From contig JANSXP010000001.1 in NCBI GenBank assembly GCA_024742875.1, forward strand, positions 434,001 through 498,000: 64,000 bases of DNA. The letters run 5' to 3'. Source of the DNA: Planctomycetaceae bacterium. GTDB lineage: Bacteria > Planctomycetota > Planctomycetia > Planctomycetales > Planctomycetaceae. This document shows, in pieces, positions 33,177 to 44,365 of the stretch (position 1 is the first letter of the stretch; each line of letters starts with the position of its first letter). Position numbers and translations under genes: made by a program. Under the pieces are notes generated by a model. That model saw only the letters and a list, made by a program, of their open reading frames with translations, did no database searches and was not told the DNA's origin.

Positions 33177-34763
33177 TCAGGACGCAGACAGCAGTTCCAG
33201 CGCCTTTTGGGCGGCGTTGTGTCCGGGGATTCCACTGACTGCGCCACCACGTCTGGCCGCTGATCCACACAGAAGAATGTTCTCGTGTGTCGTCTCCACG
33301 CCCCACGCCCCCGCTTCGTCCTGAGTTTCGACGAACGGCCACGTCAGATCCCCGTGAAATATGTTGCCTCTCGGCAGGTGCACATTGCGTTCCAGATCGA
33401 CAGCGCTCATGGCTTCCACGCACAGGTCACCGCGTGCGTCTTTGGCCAGGCAGTCTTCGATGGGTTCTGCCAGAAACTGATTGATTCCCGCCAGAAACTT
33501 CTTCATTACGTGTTCGCGGAGGCGATCGTTGTCCTGCTGAAAGACACGATAGGGAAGATCGAGGCCAAACAGTGTGATGGTGTGAAAACCTCGCTCATTC
33601 AAGTCGTCCGAGAGGATGGTGCTGTCAGTCAGCGTGTGGCAGTAGATTTCGCCAGGAGGAGTCGTGGGCAACTGTCCGGCTTCCGTTTCCTGGTAGCTGG
33701 CGATCATCTGCTCGTATCCTTCGTCGATATGAACGGTTCCCGCGAACGCCTCGGCAGCCGTGTAGCGCGGCGAGCGCAGTCGCGGCAGGCGTTCCAGCAC
33801 CATATTCATTTTGAATCCTGCGCCTTCGAGCGATGCTTCCGGGGCGGCTGCACCTGTGAGCTCAGCGAGGACGTCTGCTGACGCGTTGCACAGCACGACA
33901 CGGGCATCCACATGTTGCTGTTGGTCGTCCCCCTCGTATTCGAGGCTGCAGGTGGCCGAAGTCGAATGCAGGCGCGTGACGCGTGCGCGTTGTTGAAAGT
34001 CGACGCGGCCCGTGCTTTGGGCCACTCGGATCAACTCGGCCGTCAACGCGCCCATGCCGCCAACAGGGACGCGCCATTCGCCCGTGCCACGGCCGATCAC
34101 GTGATACAGAAACGAGCGGTTCTGCAGCAGGCCGGGGTCGTGCGGCCAGGTCGAAACGCCAATGCGACCGTCGGTGAACACCATCCCGCGAATCAGGTCG
34201 TCCTGAATCAATTCTTCGATGATGACACCCAGTGGCTCTTCGATGAGCGCCTGCCAGGCCCTGTCACCAGCAGAGCCCATTCGATCGCGCAAGGTGCGAC
34301 GGGTTGCCAAAGGTTCGGTGAGGCTCGGCCAGACGACGCTCGCTATCTGGTGTGAAAGTTGCTGCAGTTCCAGATAGCCTCTGTAATCCCGATCGTCACC
34401 GGTGAGATCAAAAAAGGCCTGGCGATTGGCGTCGGGATCGTCGTTGCGGACGAGAAGTTCGCGGTACGCTCCATCGCGAAAAGCGGGCGTCCAGGAGGCC
34501 GTCTGGCGTGGCTTTAGCGTCACGTTCAGGCCCAGGTCGTTCACGATCTTTTCCGGCAGCAGACTCACCAGATAGGAATAGACCGACAGTCGCGCGTCGA
34601 CGCCATCAAAAACGCGGCGTGATTGGGTGGCACCACCGAGTTCCGCGTTCCTCTCAAGAATCAGGACCGATTTGCCGGCCTTTGCCAGGTAGCATGCGGC
34701 GACGAGTCCGTTGTGGCCACTGCCGATGATGACAGCGTCGTACTTAGGTTTGCTGTTGGGCAT
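33177..34763 (-). CDS. Phytoene dehydrogenase-like FAD oxidoreductase
   Basis: 528 residues from ATG 34763 (MPNSKPKYDAVIIGSGHNG); the frame is open far upstream to 35423 without domain similarity. The Rossmann dinucleotide site AVIIGSGHNGLVAACYLAKA, the following LILERNAELGGATQS strand and the C-terminal FAD loop ILLCGSAARRGGAVSG with GIPGHNAA define the NAD(P)/FAD-dependent amine-oxidase/carotenoid-desaturase superfamily (PYROXD2-like). Substrate uncertain. It is divergent from the esterase gene with a 219-base gap. Confidence 0.88.
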   Translation of the reverse strand: MPNSKPKYDAVIIGSGHNGLVAACYLAKAGKSVLILERNAELGGATQSRRVFDGVDARLSVYSYLVSLLPEKIVNDLGLNVTLKPRQTASWTPAFRDGAYRELLVRNDDPDANRQAFFDLTGDDRDYRGYLELQQLSHQIASVVWPSLTEPLATRRTLRDRMGSAGDRAWQALIEEPLGVIIEELIQDDLIRGMVFTDGRIGVSTWPHDPGLLQNRSFLYHVIGRGTGEWRVPVGGMGALTAELIRVAQSTGRVDFQQRARVTRLHSTSATCSLEYEGDDQQQHVDARVVLCNASADVLAELTGAAAPEASLEGAGFKMNMVLERLPRLRSPRYTAAEAFAGTVHIDEGYEQMIASYQETEAGQLPTTPPGEIYCHTLTDSTILSDDLNERGFHTITLFGLDLPYRVFQQDNDRLREHVMKKFLAGINQFLAEPIEDCLAKDARGDLCVEAMSAVDLERNVHLPRGNIFHGDLTWPFVETQDEAGAWGVETTHENILLCGSAARRGGAVSGIPGHNAAQKALELLSAS

Positions 34764-34982
34764 GGAGAGATGACTATGCTGGCGATTGTGTTGGGCGATG
34801 AGAATTCTGCTGTGCCGACTGCCTGCACGCGACCAACTGCACAGAGTAAAAACGCCACGCGGAATTGTTAAGTCGCTCGGAGCTGTGGCCGCCAGGCAGA
34901 GAGCGCGCCGCGGCATTGTCAGTCGCGCGTGCGCCGCGTATCCTGAATTGCACCGCTCTTCCATATGTTGCGAGGCATGACC

Positions 34983-37217
34983 ATGAATTCGCCGCTTTCC
35001 CGTCGTGAGGTCCTTCATCAACTGGCTATGTCGGTCGCTTCCGGGGCGGCTGCGGGAGCGTCTGCCGCTGCTGCGGGGACTGGGCTGCAGCAGGCCGAGC
35101 AACCACGGCTGCCCGAGGACATTCGCCTGGGCAAACTGAAGGATCTCAATGGCTATTTCCCCTTTGTGCCCAGTGCGTCCGTGGAGGCCTGGGAGGTTCG
35201 CAAAGAATTTCTCCTCCGACAGCTGCAGATGGCCTGTGGCCTGTGGCCTATGCCGCCGCGCCCCGCGATTGAGGCGACCGTTCATGGGCGGGTGGACCGC
35301 AATGACTACACGGTCGACCGGGTGTTTTTTGAGAGCAGTCCCGGGCTGTTTGTGACGGGCAGTCTGTACCGGCCCAAAGGTGTCACTGGGCCTCGCCCCA
35401 CAATCCTTTCCCCGCACGGTCACTGGCGAAACGGCCGCTTCTACGATGTTGGCGATGCCGGCATCAGGACTGAACTGGAGACCGGGGCGGAAACTTTTGC
35501 CGTCGGTGGTCGCAACCCGCTGCAGGCCCGCAGCGTCCAGCTGGCCCGCATGGGCTGCAACGTATTTCTGTACGACATGCAGGGCTATGCCGATGGCGGA
35601 TCATTCACTCAGGATTTGATTCACGGATTTGCCCGGCAGCGGCCGCATTTGAGTGGTCCGGAGCGCTGGGGGTTGTTCAGTGCTCAGTCGGAACTGCGAT
35701 TGCTCAACGCGCTGGGCATCCAGACGTGGAACTCCCTGCGTGCTGTCGACTGGCTGACCAGTCGTGATGACGTCGACAGCGACAAGCTGGGAGTCACGGG
35801 GGCCAGCGGTGGTGGCACACAGACATTCATGCTGGCCGCCCTGGATGAGCGCATCGCGGCCGCCTTTCCCGCTGTGATGGTTTCCACGGCCATGCAGGGC
35901 GGATGCACGTGCGAGAACGCCAGCTACCTGCGTGTGCACACTGGCAACATTGAGTTTGCCGCCCTCATCGCGCCGCGCCCTGTGTTTATGAGTGGCGCGA
36001 ATGACTGGACGAAGGACATTGAGTCAAAGGGTTTGCCGGAACTGCGGCAGCATTTTCGGATGCTCGGTGTGCCGGACCACGTACATGCGAAGTGGTTCGA
36101 CTACCCGCACAACTTTAACCAGCACAGCCGGGCGATGATGTATGACTTTTTTAACGAGCATCTGGATCTGGGGTTCGACGAAATTGTGGAGCGTGACTAC
36201 GTCCCGTTGTCTCAGAAAGAAGCGACCGTCTGGACGAAGCCATTCGCGGCGCCCGAGCGCACGGAGGAGGCCGAAGTTGCCATCCTGAGAGCCCTGGATG
36301 CGATCTCCCAAAAGCAGATTGCAGCGCTCACTCCCACGGATCGCCAATCGCTGACGAAATTTCGGGCCGTTGTGGGGGGCGCGTGGGAGGCTATGATCGG
36401 GCGCCGTCTTCCCGGTCCGCAGCAGATCGTGTACGAGCAACTGACCGAAACCGAGCGCAACGGCTATCGGGCGTACACCGCACTTCTGAAGTGTGCACAA
36501 CATCAGGAGTCGCTGCCCACCGTCTTTTTGTACCCGGAGCGGTGGAATCGGCAGGTGGTGATTGTGGTGGGCGAAGACGGCAAGGCGGGCCTGTTGCAGA
36601 ATGACGGAACGCCCACCGACGCGACAGATCGGCTGTTGCAGGCGGGTTTCGCGATCGCCTCCAGTGACCTGCTGTATCAGGGCGAGTTTTTGCCGGATGG
36701 GCGGCCGCTGACGCAGTCGCGTGTGGTTGATAATCCACGGGAATTTGCCGGCTACACGCTGGGCTACAATCACCCGCTGTTTGCCCAGCGCGTGCACGAC
36801 ATCCTTTCCGTTGTTTCTTATGTGCGGCACCACGGAACGCAGCCGCAGGCCGTGCATCTGATGGGGCTGGGCCAGGCAGGTCCGTTGACAGCGGCCGCAG
36901 CGGCACTGTCACGCGAGGTCCTGTCGAGTGTTGCCATTGGCACGCGGGGCTATCGTTTTGGCACCATCACAGACATTCGTGATGTCAACCTGCTGCCGGG
37001 AGCCGTCAGGTACGGAGATCTGCCCGCTGTGCTGGCGCTGATCGCCCCCACCCGATTGTGGCTCAGCGGCGAAGGTCCGTCGGCCCCGGCCACGACGGCC
37101 GCGGCGTATCAGGCGGCCGCCGGGCACCAGTCGGTGATGGCGGAAATCAGCGTCTACAGCGGCTCGGCCGAGAGTGAAGGCGCAGCGGCCGTGCAGTGGC
37201 TCATTCGCGGTGCGTGA
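34983..37217 (+). CDS. Tat-exported alpha/beta-hydrolase (acetyl-xylan-esterase-like)
   Basis: 744 residues from ATG 34983 (GAGG seven bases upstream; ATG 34977 is possible). The twin-arginine signal SRREVLHQLAMSVASGAAAG directs Tat export. An alpha/beta-hydrolase domain follows, with catalytic Ser275 in GVTGASGGGTQTF. The C-terminal half resembles a second hydrolase fold but its expected nucleophile elbow reads MGLGQAGPL, without Ser, so it is probably inactive. Likely an esterase acting on acetylated or sulfated polysaccharide, consistent with nearby sulfatases. Confidence 0.8.
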   Translation: MNSPLSRREVLHQLAMSVASGAAAGASAAAAGTGLQQAEQPRLPEDIRLGKLKDLNGYFPFVPSASVEAWEVRKEFLLRQLQMACGLWPMPPRPAIEATVHGRVDRNDYTVDRVFFESSPGLFVTGSLYRPKGVTGPRPTILSPHGHWRNGRFYDVGDAGIRTELETGAETFAVGGRNPLQARSVQLARMGCNVFLYDMQGYADGGSFTQDLIHGFARQRPHLSGPERWGLFSAQSELRLLNALGIQTWNSLRAVDWLTSRDDVDSDKLGVTGASGGGTQTFMLAALDERIAAAFPAVMVSTAMQGGCTCENASYLRVHTGNIEFAALIAPRPVFMSGANDWTKDIESKGLPELRQHFRMLGVPDHVHAKWFDYPHNFNQHSRAMMYDFFNEHLDLGFDEIVERDYVPLSQKEATVWTKPFAAPERTEEAEVAILRALDAISQKQIAALTPTDRQSLTKFRAVVGGAWEAMIGRRLPGPQQIVYEQLTETERNGYRAYTALLKCAQHQESLPTVFLYPERWNRQVVIVVGEDGKAGLLQNDGTPTDATDRLLQAGFAIASSDLLYQGEFLPDGRPLTQSRVVDNPREFAGYTLGYNHPLFAQRVHDILSVVSYVRHHGTQPQAVHLMGLGQAGPLTAAAAALSREVLSSVAIGTRGYRFGTITDIRDVNLLPGAVRYGDLPAVLALIAPTRLWLSGEGPSAPATTAAAYQAAAGHQSVMAEISVYSGSAESEGAAAVQWLIRGA

Positions 37218-37233
37218 ACAAGCGGCGGATGGT

Positions 37234-37276
37234 CGGTCAGCGTACAACGGCTAGGCCTCAGCGCTGACCGTTTTTT
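37234..37276 (+). terminator. Rho-independent terminator overlapping the end of a converging gene
   Basis: Stem CGGTCAGCG (37234-37242) with CGCTGACCG (37262-37270), followed by TTTTTT, placed 16 bases after the esterase stop. Its right arm overlaps the last codons of the minus-strand sulfatase gene (stop 37258). Confidence 0.75.
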
Positions 37277-38688
37277 CGTTTCGGCACACTCAAAGGTACA
37301 GGACGGCCACTGTCTCGAAACCGGATGTACTCGTTGCGGCGGATTTCCACGTACTGTTTGCCTTCACCCCACTGCGGCGGGATCGTGTTCTCATCCCAGG
37401 ACTCATATCGTGTGAGTAGCTCAGCCACCTTATCCGGACGACTCTTTGCCAGGTCGTTGTATTCACGCAGATCGTCCTGGAGGTTGTACAGCATCACCGG
37501 CAGTCCGGCCGTTTTGATCAGCTTCCAGTGACCCACGCGCACGGCTGCCCCCTCCAGCTTCTTCCAGAACAACTGCTGATGCGGTGAGCCGTCTTTTTGC
37601 GCTGTGACGTAGGGCATCAGGTCCACGCCGTCCAGTGGCCTGGGTGTCGTGTCGCCTCCGGCGAGTCGGTAACTGGTGGGAAAGATGTCCATGGTGGAGG
37701 TGAGGCCCGCAAAATTTTGACCGGCGGGAACGTGACCTGGCCAGTTCATAATGAAAGGAACGCGCTGGCCCCCTTCAAACTTGATCCCCTTTTTGCCATT
37801 GAGCGGCTGATTGGAAGCAGATGCGCTAACGCCACCGTTGTCGCTGAAGAACCAGATCAGGGTTTGCTCTCGAAGATTTCGTTTCTCAAGGTGAGCGAGC
37901 AGCCGACCGATGTTGTCGTCCATGTTCTGCACAAGGGCCACATACGGGTCTCGCCCAGCAGCGCGGGCCAGGTCCGCCTCTTCGGCTTCCAGAGGTCCGT
38001 GCGGCGCGGTGTAAGACAGAAACAGAAAGAACGGCTGGTCCGTCCCGTCAATCATGCGGATCGCCTGGTCTGTGAAGCGATCGGTCAGGAATCCTTCGAA
38101 CGCGACCTGCTGTCCGTTGTGCTCAATGGCCTTGCGACTGCCCGGTTTGTCGGAACGTTTGGGATCGTGCCAGTACTGCCGACTGCCCTCGCGCAGCCCC
38201 CAGAATTCATCAAAACCGCGCTGTGTGGGATAGCAGCGATCCGGGTCCCCCAGGTGCCACTTGCCGACGACAAACGTGGTGTATCCCAGTGATTGAAACG
38301 CCTGGCCCATGGTGTATTCGCTGGTGTCCATTCCCCGATTGGGCGGGGGAACGTTGGCCTCGTGACCGAAACGCTGCTGATAACGCCCCGTCATGAATCC
38401 CGCGCGGGACGGACTGCAAACCGAAGCAGTCGTATGGGCGTCGGTAAATACGGTTCCTTCGGCCGCCAGTCGGTCCAGGTGAGGCGTGTGAATGCGGGTG
38501 GAACCCTGAAATCCCAGATCGTGGTACCCCAGATCGTCGGCCAGAATGACGACAACGTTGGGACGCGTCGCGCTGCTCGGGGTGGATTCCTCCGCCGCAC
38601 GTGCGACAGGCCCCGTTACCAGGCAGCACATCAGAATTGGGGCAGGGGAAAGTGGCCGCCAGAGGGGCTTCGGACGGGGCATATTCAT
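37258..38688 (-). CDS. Secreted sulfatase (formylglycine-type)
   Basis: 476 residues from ATG 38688 (MNMPRPKPLWRPL); the frame is open to 38733. Signal peptide: ILMCCLVTGPVARAAEE. Catalytic motif CSPSRAGFMTGR with Cys91 to be converted to formylglycine; metal/substrate residues in VVVILADDLGYHDLGF, GKWHLGDP and FFSDNGG. The protein should hydrolyse sulfate esters of algal or animal polysaccharides outside the cytoplasm. It needs a formylglycine-generating enzyme, not seen in the window. A kinase gene with PAS domains lies directly upstream on the same strand. Confidence 0.92.
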   Translation of the reverse strand: MNMPRPKPLWRPLSPAPILMCCLVTGPVARAAEESTPSSATRPNVVVILADDLGYHDLGFQGSTRIHTPHLDRLAAEGTVFTDAHTTASVCSPSRAGFMTGRYQQRFGHEANVPPPNRGMDTSEYTMGQAFQSLGYTTFVVGKWHLGDPDRCYPTQRGFDEFWGLREGSRQYWHDPKRSDKPGSRKAIEHNGQQVAFEGFLTDRFTDQAIRMIDGTDQPFFLFLSYTAPHGPLEAEEADLARAAGRDPYVALVQNMDDNIGRLLAHLEKRNLREQTLIWFFSDNGGVSASASNQPLNGKKGIKFEGGQRVPFIMNWPGHVPAGQNFAGLTSTMDIFPTSYRLAGGDTTPRPLDGVDLMPYVTAQKDGSPHQQLFWKKLEGAAVRVGHWKLIKTAGLPVMLYNLQDDLREYNDLAKSRPDKVAELLTRYESWDENTIPPQWGEGKQYVEIRRNEYIRFRDSGRPVPLSVPKRKNGQR

Positions 38689-38810
38689 ATTTGCGTTTCC
38701 GATGGGATTTTCGTCACTGTCATTTCCTGTCAATTCATGAAAGAAGACCCCTGTCCGGCCACCAACCCTGACGAATCTCTCAGTCAGGCATGGCCTCGGG
38801 GAAGCCGCGA

Positions 38811-40802
38811 TCAGTCCCCTTGTGACTCCTCTGCCTGACGATCTCTGACGACCTCGCGAATGGCGCTGCAGATCAGCAGTCCGTCTGCCTGAGGAACCGG
38901 ACTGAGGCTGATCTCCACCAGAATTTCCGAGCCGTCTTTTCTGAGCGCCGACAGCGGAATCCCGGAACCCATCGGCCGGGTGTGCGGATCGGCCACGAAG
39001 CTTTGCACTTTGGACGGATGATCGGGGCGATACCGAACCGGAATGAGCCGTTCCACCGGCTGTCCGAACAGCTCGGCACGATCATAGCCGAACAGTCGCT
39101 CCGTCTGACGGTTGACCAGCTGGATCTCTCCGTCCGTGTTGACAATCACCATCGCGTCAGGTGCCGATTCGAGTAAGCCGGCGAACCGGGCTTCTGCCAG
39201 TTTGAGACTCTGAATGTCGCGACCCACAATGTAGACGCCCGTCTGGTCCGGCAGCAGGCTGGCATTCCACGATACCCACTTCCATGTGTCATCCTGACAC
39301 TGGACGCGGTGCTCGACGGAAATCAGAGGCCCGTCACATGCGAGCTGTGACAGGTTTGCCGCCAGCTGCTCGTGGTGTTCCGGATGAATGTACTCTTTGA
39401 TGTTTCGGCCGATGACGTCTGACGACGGCCATCCCAGCACGGTTTCCCAGGCCGGACTGGCCTCTCGGATGCGTCCGTCAGATTCCATGACGGCCAGCAG
39501 GTCCAGGGACAGTCCAAAAAAGTGCTCACGCATTTGGGCGGTCCGTTTGCGACGGGTTTGATCCATCATCCAGCCGTCGATCTGCAGCATCAGCGCTTCG
39601 GCTGTGGGCTGTCGCTCATCCGGATCTTTGGCCAGCCCCTGCAGGCAGATTTGTTCCAGTTCCCGCGGCACCCAGTCAACGAGTTTCCCCGGGGATTGGG
39701 GAGGGCAGTCAACGACATCCGCCAGAATGCGGGCCACGTGCTGTCCCTGAAAGGGCGGTTGTCCGGTCAGAATTTCGTACAGCACTGCACACAGGCCGTA
39801 AACATCTGTCCGATAGTCGATCTGGTCGACACGCCCCAATGCCTGCTCGGGCGCCATGAATCCCGGTGTTCCCAGACGCTCTCCCTGAATGGTGTTGCCG
39901 GCCTCTGTTCCCACAGACACGTCAACGACCGTGTCTGTCTGTCCATCGAGTTGTTTGGCCAGGCCCCAGTCCAGCAGCACAACTTCACCGAAGTCGCCCA
40001 CAACGATGTTGTCTGGTTTCAGGTCCCGGTGCAGAATCGAACACGAATGTGCGTAGGCAACCGTGCGGCAGACAGAAAGGAACTGATTCAGCAGTCTGTT
40101 CAGGCCCACCACTGCGCTGTCACTGTCCCTTTCGCCGGCCTGCTGATGAAAGGCGGAGATGACCTCCGTTAGAGTCTGGCCCTGCACAAACTTCATTGTG
40201 TAAAAGTGGCGGGTCCCGTCGTCGACATAGTCATATACGGGAACAGTTCCCGGGTGGGTCAGCTGCGCCGTGATCTGAGCTTCGCGGGCAAATCGGGAGC
40301 GACTCGCCGGCGTCGCCGCCTGCTCAGGAAGCAGTTCCTTTACGGCGATGTCGCGATTGAGCACTTCATCTCGAGCCAGCCACACCCGACCAATCCCGCC
40401 TGACGAATGCAGGTGACTGAGCTTGAGTCGACTCTCTCCCAGTGGCCCCAGCACAATTGTCTGCTGCGGACCGCTCGGATTGTCCGGCAGCATGTCGGTC
40501 GACCGTTCTGCCGTTTGCTGACCGGACGCGCGGCTACGCAGCAGGGTGCGAATCGCGGCAGCGTCCGCCTCTGACAACCAGCCTTCCGCGATGAGAATGT
40601 GATCCAGCGGCGTGTGCTGCTGTCCCATCCAGCGGGAACAGGCGGAGAGAAACTGATCACCACTAATGAGTGATGTCTGCACCGCCAGCATGCCCAGCAT
40701 GAGATTGTCGTCGCCGCCTGACGCCCGCTGCCGTTGTTCGGCGGAAACTTCATGACTGAGGATGGTGCGGTCGGTGTCGTGATCGGCGGGCGGTTGGCTC
40801 AT
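38811..40802 (-). CDS. Ser/Thr protein kinase with two PAS domains
   Basis: 663 residues. An N-terminal DUF-like helical part (about 30-95), then a kinase domain at about 125-390 with SSGGIGRVWLA, IAVKELL, LHRDLKPDN, a DWGLAKQ variant of DFG, and FMAPEQA. Two PAS domains follow (about 425-540 and 545-650; MVIVNTDGEIQLVN), which in other proteins sense redox or ligands. There is no transmembrane segment, so it is cytoplasmic. No histidine kinase domain is present; linking PAS sensors to a Ser/Thr kinase is a less usual combination. It lies upstream of the sulfatase on the same strand. Confidence 0.9.
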   Translation of the reverse strand: MSQPPADHDTDRTILSHEVSAEQRQRASGGDDNLMLGMLAVQTSLISGDQFLSACSRWMGQQHTPLDHILIAEGWLSEADAAAIRTLLRSRASGQQTAERSTDMLPDNPSGPQQTIVLGPLGESRLKLSHLHSSGGIGRVWLARDEVLNRDIAVKELLPEQAATPASRSRFAREAQITAQLTHPGTVPVYDYVDDGTRHFYTMKFVQGQTLTEVISAFHQQAGERDSDSAVVGLNRLLNQFLSVCRTVAYAHSCSILHRDLKPDNIVVGDFGEVVLLDWGLAKQLDGQTDTVVDVSVGTEAGNTIQGERLGTPGFMAPEQALGRVDQIDYRTDVYGLCAVLYEILTGQPPFQGQHVARILADVVDCPPQSPGKLVDWVPRELEQICLQGLAKDPDERQPTAEALMLQIDGWMMDQTRRKRTAQMREHFFGLSLDLLAVMESDGRIREASPAWETVLGWPSSDVIGRNIKEYIHPEHHEQLAANLSQLACDGPLISVEHRVQCQDDTWKWVSWNASLLPDQTGVYIVGRDIQSLKLAEARFAGLLESAPDAMVIVNTDGEIQLVNRQTERLFGYDRAELFGQPVERLIPVRYRPDHPSKVQSFVADPHTRPMGSGIPLSALRKDGSEILVEISLSPVPQADGLLICSAIREVVRDRQAEESQGD

Positions 40803-41088
40803 CGTGCGGCTGTTGGCCTCAGAAGGCAGGCGGTGACAGGCGTCAGGCGACGACGCTCTTTGTGGTCACTCAGTGTAACGCGACAGACGGCACGATTCGA
40901 CGGTCGGAGCCAGCCAGCCGGTGACCGTTCTGCGGATCAGTCCCGCCACGGCGTGGCCGCGGGGTCCGCCGGCGATGATTGGCCGGATAATCTGTCTGAC
41001 CGACGAAAAGCCAATGGCATGCGCCTGCTGCGGCGACCACGATACACGTTCCACGAACCGACCTTCTTTCTTTCGCCGACTCCTCGCC

Positions 41089-44000
41089 ATGCGCACTTCG
41101 GGCCCTGCCGCCGTTCATCTGACCCTGTTGCTGTCGCTGTTGCTCACACCCCTGTACGGTGATGAGCCGCCAGCCTTTGACCTGAACGATGCTTACAGCA
41201 AAGTGAAATGGCGGTGCATTGGCCCGTTTCGCGGCGGCCGTTCCGTCTGTGCATCGGGCGTGGTTGGTCAGCCGCAGACGTATTACATGGGGACAACGGG
41301 CGGTGGTTTGTGGAAAACCGTCAATGCGGGGCATCACTGGAAGAACGTATCGGACGGATATTTCAGGACGGGTTCTGTGGGCGCCGTGGCTGTCTCAGAG
41401 AGTCACCCGAATGTGGTGTATGCAGGCATGGGCGAACACGCACCGCGCGGTGTCATGACGTCGCACGGTGATGGTGTTTATAAGTCGACCGACGCAGGGC
41501 GAACGTGGCGGCATCTGGGGCTGGCGGCCACTCAGCATATTGCCCGCATTGTCATTCACCCTGAGAATCCGGACGTCGTCTATGTGGCCGCACAGGGGGC
41601 GCTGCACGCACCAAATTCGGAACGCGGCATTTACAAGTCGATCGATGGCGGTCGCACGTGGGAGCAGACGCTGTTCGTCAACCCGCTCACCGGGTGTTCA
41701 GAATTGTCCATGGATTTGACCAACCCGGACGTGCTGTATGCCACGATGTGGGAGCATCAGCGCAAGCCCTGGATTGTGATCAGTGGGGGAACTGGCAGTG
41801 GCGTCTATAAGTCCACAGACGCCGGCGTGACCTGGCAGAAAATTCACGAAGGTCTGCCGGAAGAAAAGGGCAAGATGGCCATCGCTGTCGCCCGGTCCAA
41901 TCCTCAAAAAGTGTACGCGCTGGTAGAGAGCGACAGCCGGAAAGAGCAGGGCGGGCTGTTTGTGTCGGATGATGCGGGGAAAAAATGGTCACGTGTGAGC
42001 GGCGATCATCGACTCATTCAGCGGGCGTGGTACTACACAGAGGTCTTCGTGGATCCGCAGAATGAAAACGTGGTGTATGTGCTGAGTGCCCCGGCGCTGC
42101 GGTCCATCGACGGAGGGAAGACGTGGGAGACGCTGTCCGGCACGCATGGCGATTATCACGACCTGTGGATCAATCCGGCCGATTCCACCAACATGGTGAT
42201 CGCCAATGACGGCGGGGCGGCCATCAGTTTTGACCGGGCGAAATCGTGGTCCGCTCAGGACAATATGCCCACCGCACAGTTCTATCGGGTCAACGTGGAC
42301 AATCAGTTTCCCTATCGCATTTATGGTGGTCAGCAGGACAACACGTCGGTTGTGATCAGCAGCATGGAGCTGGGAGGTTCCGGCATCTCCACACGCAGCT
42401 GGGAAGCCTCGGCGGGCGGAGAAAGCGCGTTTCTGGCGTTCGACCCGGACGACCCGCGGTACGTCATGGGGGGCAGCTATCTGGGTACGATTGAGCTGCT
42501 GGATACTCAGGCGGCCGCCGGTACCAACATCATGTCCTCCCCCATCCAGTACCTGGGCAAAGCGGCGCGTGACATGAAGTATCTGTTCAACTGGAACGCG
42601 CCCATCATCTGGTCGCAGCACGAGAAAGACACCTTCTACCATGGCGCACAGTATCTGCTCAGAACGCGAGACCGCGGGCAGTCGTGGGAAGAGATTTCAC
42701 CCGACCTGACCCGCAATCAGGATCACCGGCAGGGCAAAGGCGGCGGCCCCTATACCGTGGAGGCGGTTGGTGCTGAAAACTACGGGACCCTCAGCTACGT
42801 AGCCGAGTCGCCACATGAGCCTGGTGTGATCTGGTCGGGCAGTGACGATGGGCTTGTGCATCTGACCCGTGATGGGGGCAAAACATGGAACGATGTAACG
42901 CCGCAGGATCTGGATGAGTGCCTCGTGAATGCCATCGAGGTCTCTCCCCACAATCCCGCGACCGCCTACATTGCGACCACCCGCTATAAGTTTAATGACA
43001 AAAAACCGGGCCTGTATAAGACGGTCGATTACGGTCAGTCGTGGACCCGCATATGTCGCGGCATTGCCGATGATGCATTCACTCGTGTCGTGCGTGAAGA
43101 CCACGAACGCCAGGATCTGCTGGTGGCCGGCACTGAAACGGGCCTTTACCTGTCCATCGATGGGGGGCAGCAGTGGCAGCCCTTTCAGCTGAACCTGCCC
43201 GTCACGCCGATTCTCGACGTGGCCATCCGACATGATGACATCATCGTGGCGACCTCCGGGCGTTCCTTCTGGATTCTCGACGATCTTGGCCTGATTCGAC
43301 AGATCGAAGACACCGACCGGACGTTTCATCTGTTTGCTCCGGAATCCGCCAGGCTGTCCAGTCACGGGAGCGAACTGAACAGTACCAGCGAAGAATTTAC
43401 CGGCGCGGCAGCGCAGCAGGGTGTGAATCCGGCCAACGGTCTGGTGATCTACTACAACCTGCCCGAACTGGATAAAGCCCAGCACGTCGAACTGCACATC
43501 ACTGATGCCGCCGGTAACACGGTCAATCGCTTCCATTCAAAAAAGAATGAGGACTTTCAGAAGTACGCGGGCGGGCCGTCCGCTCCGCCCGTTCTGTCCA
43601 AAGACGAGGGACTGAATCGTTTCGTCTGGAACATGCGACACGCGGGCATGCCCGGCATTCCCCAGGCTTATATCGAGGCCAGCTATCGCGGCCACAAGGC
43701 CATTCCAGGTCAGTACCAGCTGACGCTCAAACTGGCCGACCGCACCAGTGAGGCGACGGCAGAAATTCTGTCCAATCCCCTGTATCCGACCACAGACAAA
43801 GACTATGCCGAATATCACGCCGCGATGAGTGACATGGAGGCGACACTCACCACGATGCACGAGATGACAAATCACCTGTACGGCATTCGCACGCAGCTGG
43901 AAGAACTGCAAAAGACGCTTCCCCAGGATGATGCGTACAAGGGACTGCGTGAAGCCGGCGAGTCACTGGTCAAACGTCTCAGGTTGTGGGACGAGGAAAT

Positions 44001-44265
44001 GGTGCAGCGAAAATCCAAAGCGTATGACGACGTGGAAAACTACCCCAACAAATTCACGGCCGACTATCTGTTCCTGATCAATCAGACGGAGAGTGCGATC
44101 CCGCGGGTGACGCAGTCCAGCCGGCAGCGGCGGATTGAACTGGACAAGCGGTGGAACGCCCTGCAGCGAGATGCCCGCCAACTGCTGGACAGGGACCTGC
44201 CGGCGTTTAACAACCAGCTGTGGAAAAAGAAGATCGGTGCGATCTGGCTGACAAAGCCGCGGTAG
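41089..44265 (+). CDS. Secreted VPS10/BNR-type beta-propeller protein
   Basis: 1,058 residues from ATG 41089, where the signal peptide [20 protein letters not shown] begins; the frame is open to 40921 with two earlier ATGs. The mature protein holds two large regions of sialidase/BNR-like repeats with Asp-box-type strands ([45 protein letters not shown]), as in sortilin/VPS10 propellers. After residue about 760 comes an Ig-like and alpha-helical C-terminal part, a known arrangement in large exported planctomycete/bacteroidete proteins. Role unknown; probably a binding scaffold or glycan-related enzyme. Confidence 0.85.
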   Translation: MRTSGPAAVHLTLLLSLLLTPLYGDEPPAFDLNDAYSKVKWRCIGPFRGGRSVCASGVVGQPQTYYMGTTGGGLWKTVNAGHHWKNVSDGYFRTGSVGAVAVSESHPNVVYAGMGEHAPRGVMTSHGDGVYKSTDAGRTWRHLGLAATQHIARIVIHPENPDVVYVAAQGALHAPNSERGIYKSIDGGRTWEQTLFVNPLTGCSELSMDLTNPDVLYATMWEHQRKPWIVISGGTGSGVYKSTDAGVTWQKIHEGLPEEKGKMAIAVARSNPQKVYALVESDSRKEQGGLFVSDDAGKKWSRVSGDHRLIQRAWYYTEVFVDPQNENVVYVLSAPALRSIDGGKTWETLSGTHGDYHDLWINPADSTNMVIANDGGAAISFDRAKSWSAQDNMPTAQFYRVNVDNQFPYRIYGGQQDNTSVVISSMELGGSGISTRSWEASAGGESAFLAFDPDDPRYVMGGSYLGTIELLDTQAAAGTNIMSSPIQYLGKAARDMKYLFNWNAPIIWSQHEKDTFYHGAQYLLRTRDRGQSWEEISPDLTRNQDHRQGKGGGPYTVEAVGAENYGTLSYVAESPHEPGVIWSGSDDGLVHLTRDGGKTWNDVTPQDLDECLVNAIEVSPHNPATAYIATTRYKFNDKKPGLYKTVDYGQSWTRICRGIADDAFTRVVREDHERQDLLVAGTETGLYLSIDGGQQWQPFQLNLPVTPILDVAIRHDDIIVATSGRSFWILDDLGLIRQIEDTDRTFHLFAPESARLSSHGSELNSTSEEFTGAAAQQGVNPANGLVIYYNLPELDKAQHVELHITDAAGNTVNRFHSKKNEDFQKYAGGPSAPPVLSKDEGLNRFVWNMRHAGMPGIPQAYIEASYRGHKAIPGQYQLTLKLADRTSEATAEILSNPLYPTTDKDYAEYHAAMSDMEATLTTMHEMTNHLYGIRTQLEELQKTLPQDDAYKGLREAGESLVKRLRLWDEEMVQRKSKAYDDVENYPNKFTADYLFLINQTESAIPRVTQSSRQRRIELDKRWNALQRDARQLLDRDLPAFNNQLWKKKIGAIWLTKPR

Positions 44266-44338
44266 CCGGTGATGCGGCCCACGCGACCGTGACAACACCA
44301 ATGGCGCGGTCCATTGATGTGACCGTTCCACTTGATAT

Positions 44339-44357
44339 TGTATCTGGGTGTGTTACA
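44339..44357. promoter_or_regulatory. Candidate Rrf2 operator 1 (TGTATC-N7-GTTACA)
   Basis: Imperfect inverted repeat with 6-base arms (5 of 6 pairing) and a 7-base spacer, ending eight bases before the Rrf2 start codon. The same arrangement recurs before the next gene (44823-44841), suggesting autoregulation. Confidence 0.55.
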
Positions 44358-44365
44358 AATAAGCA

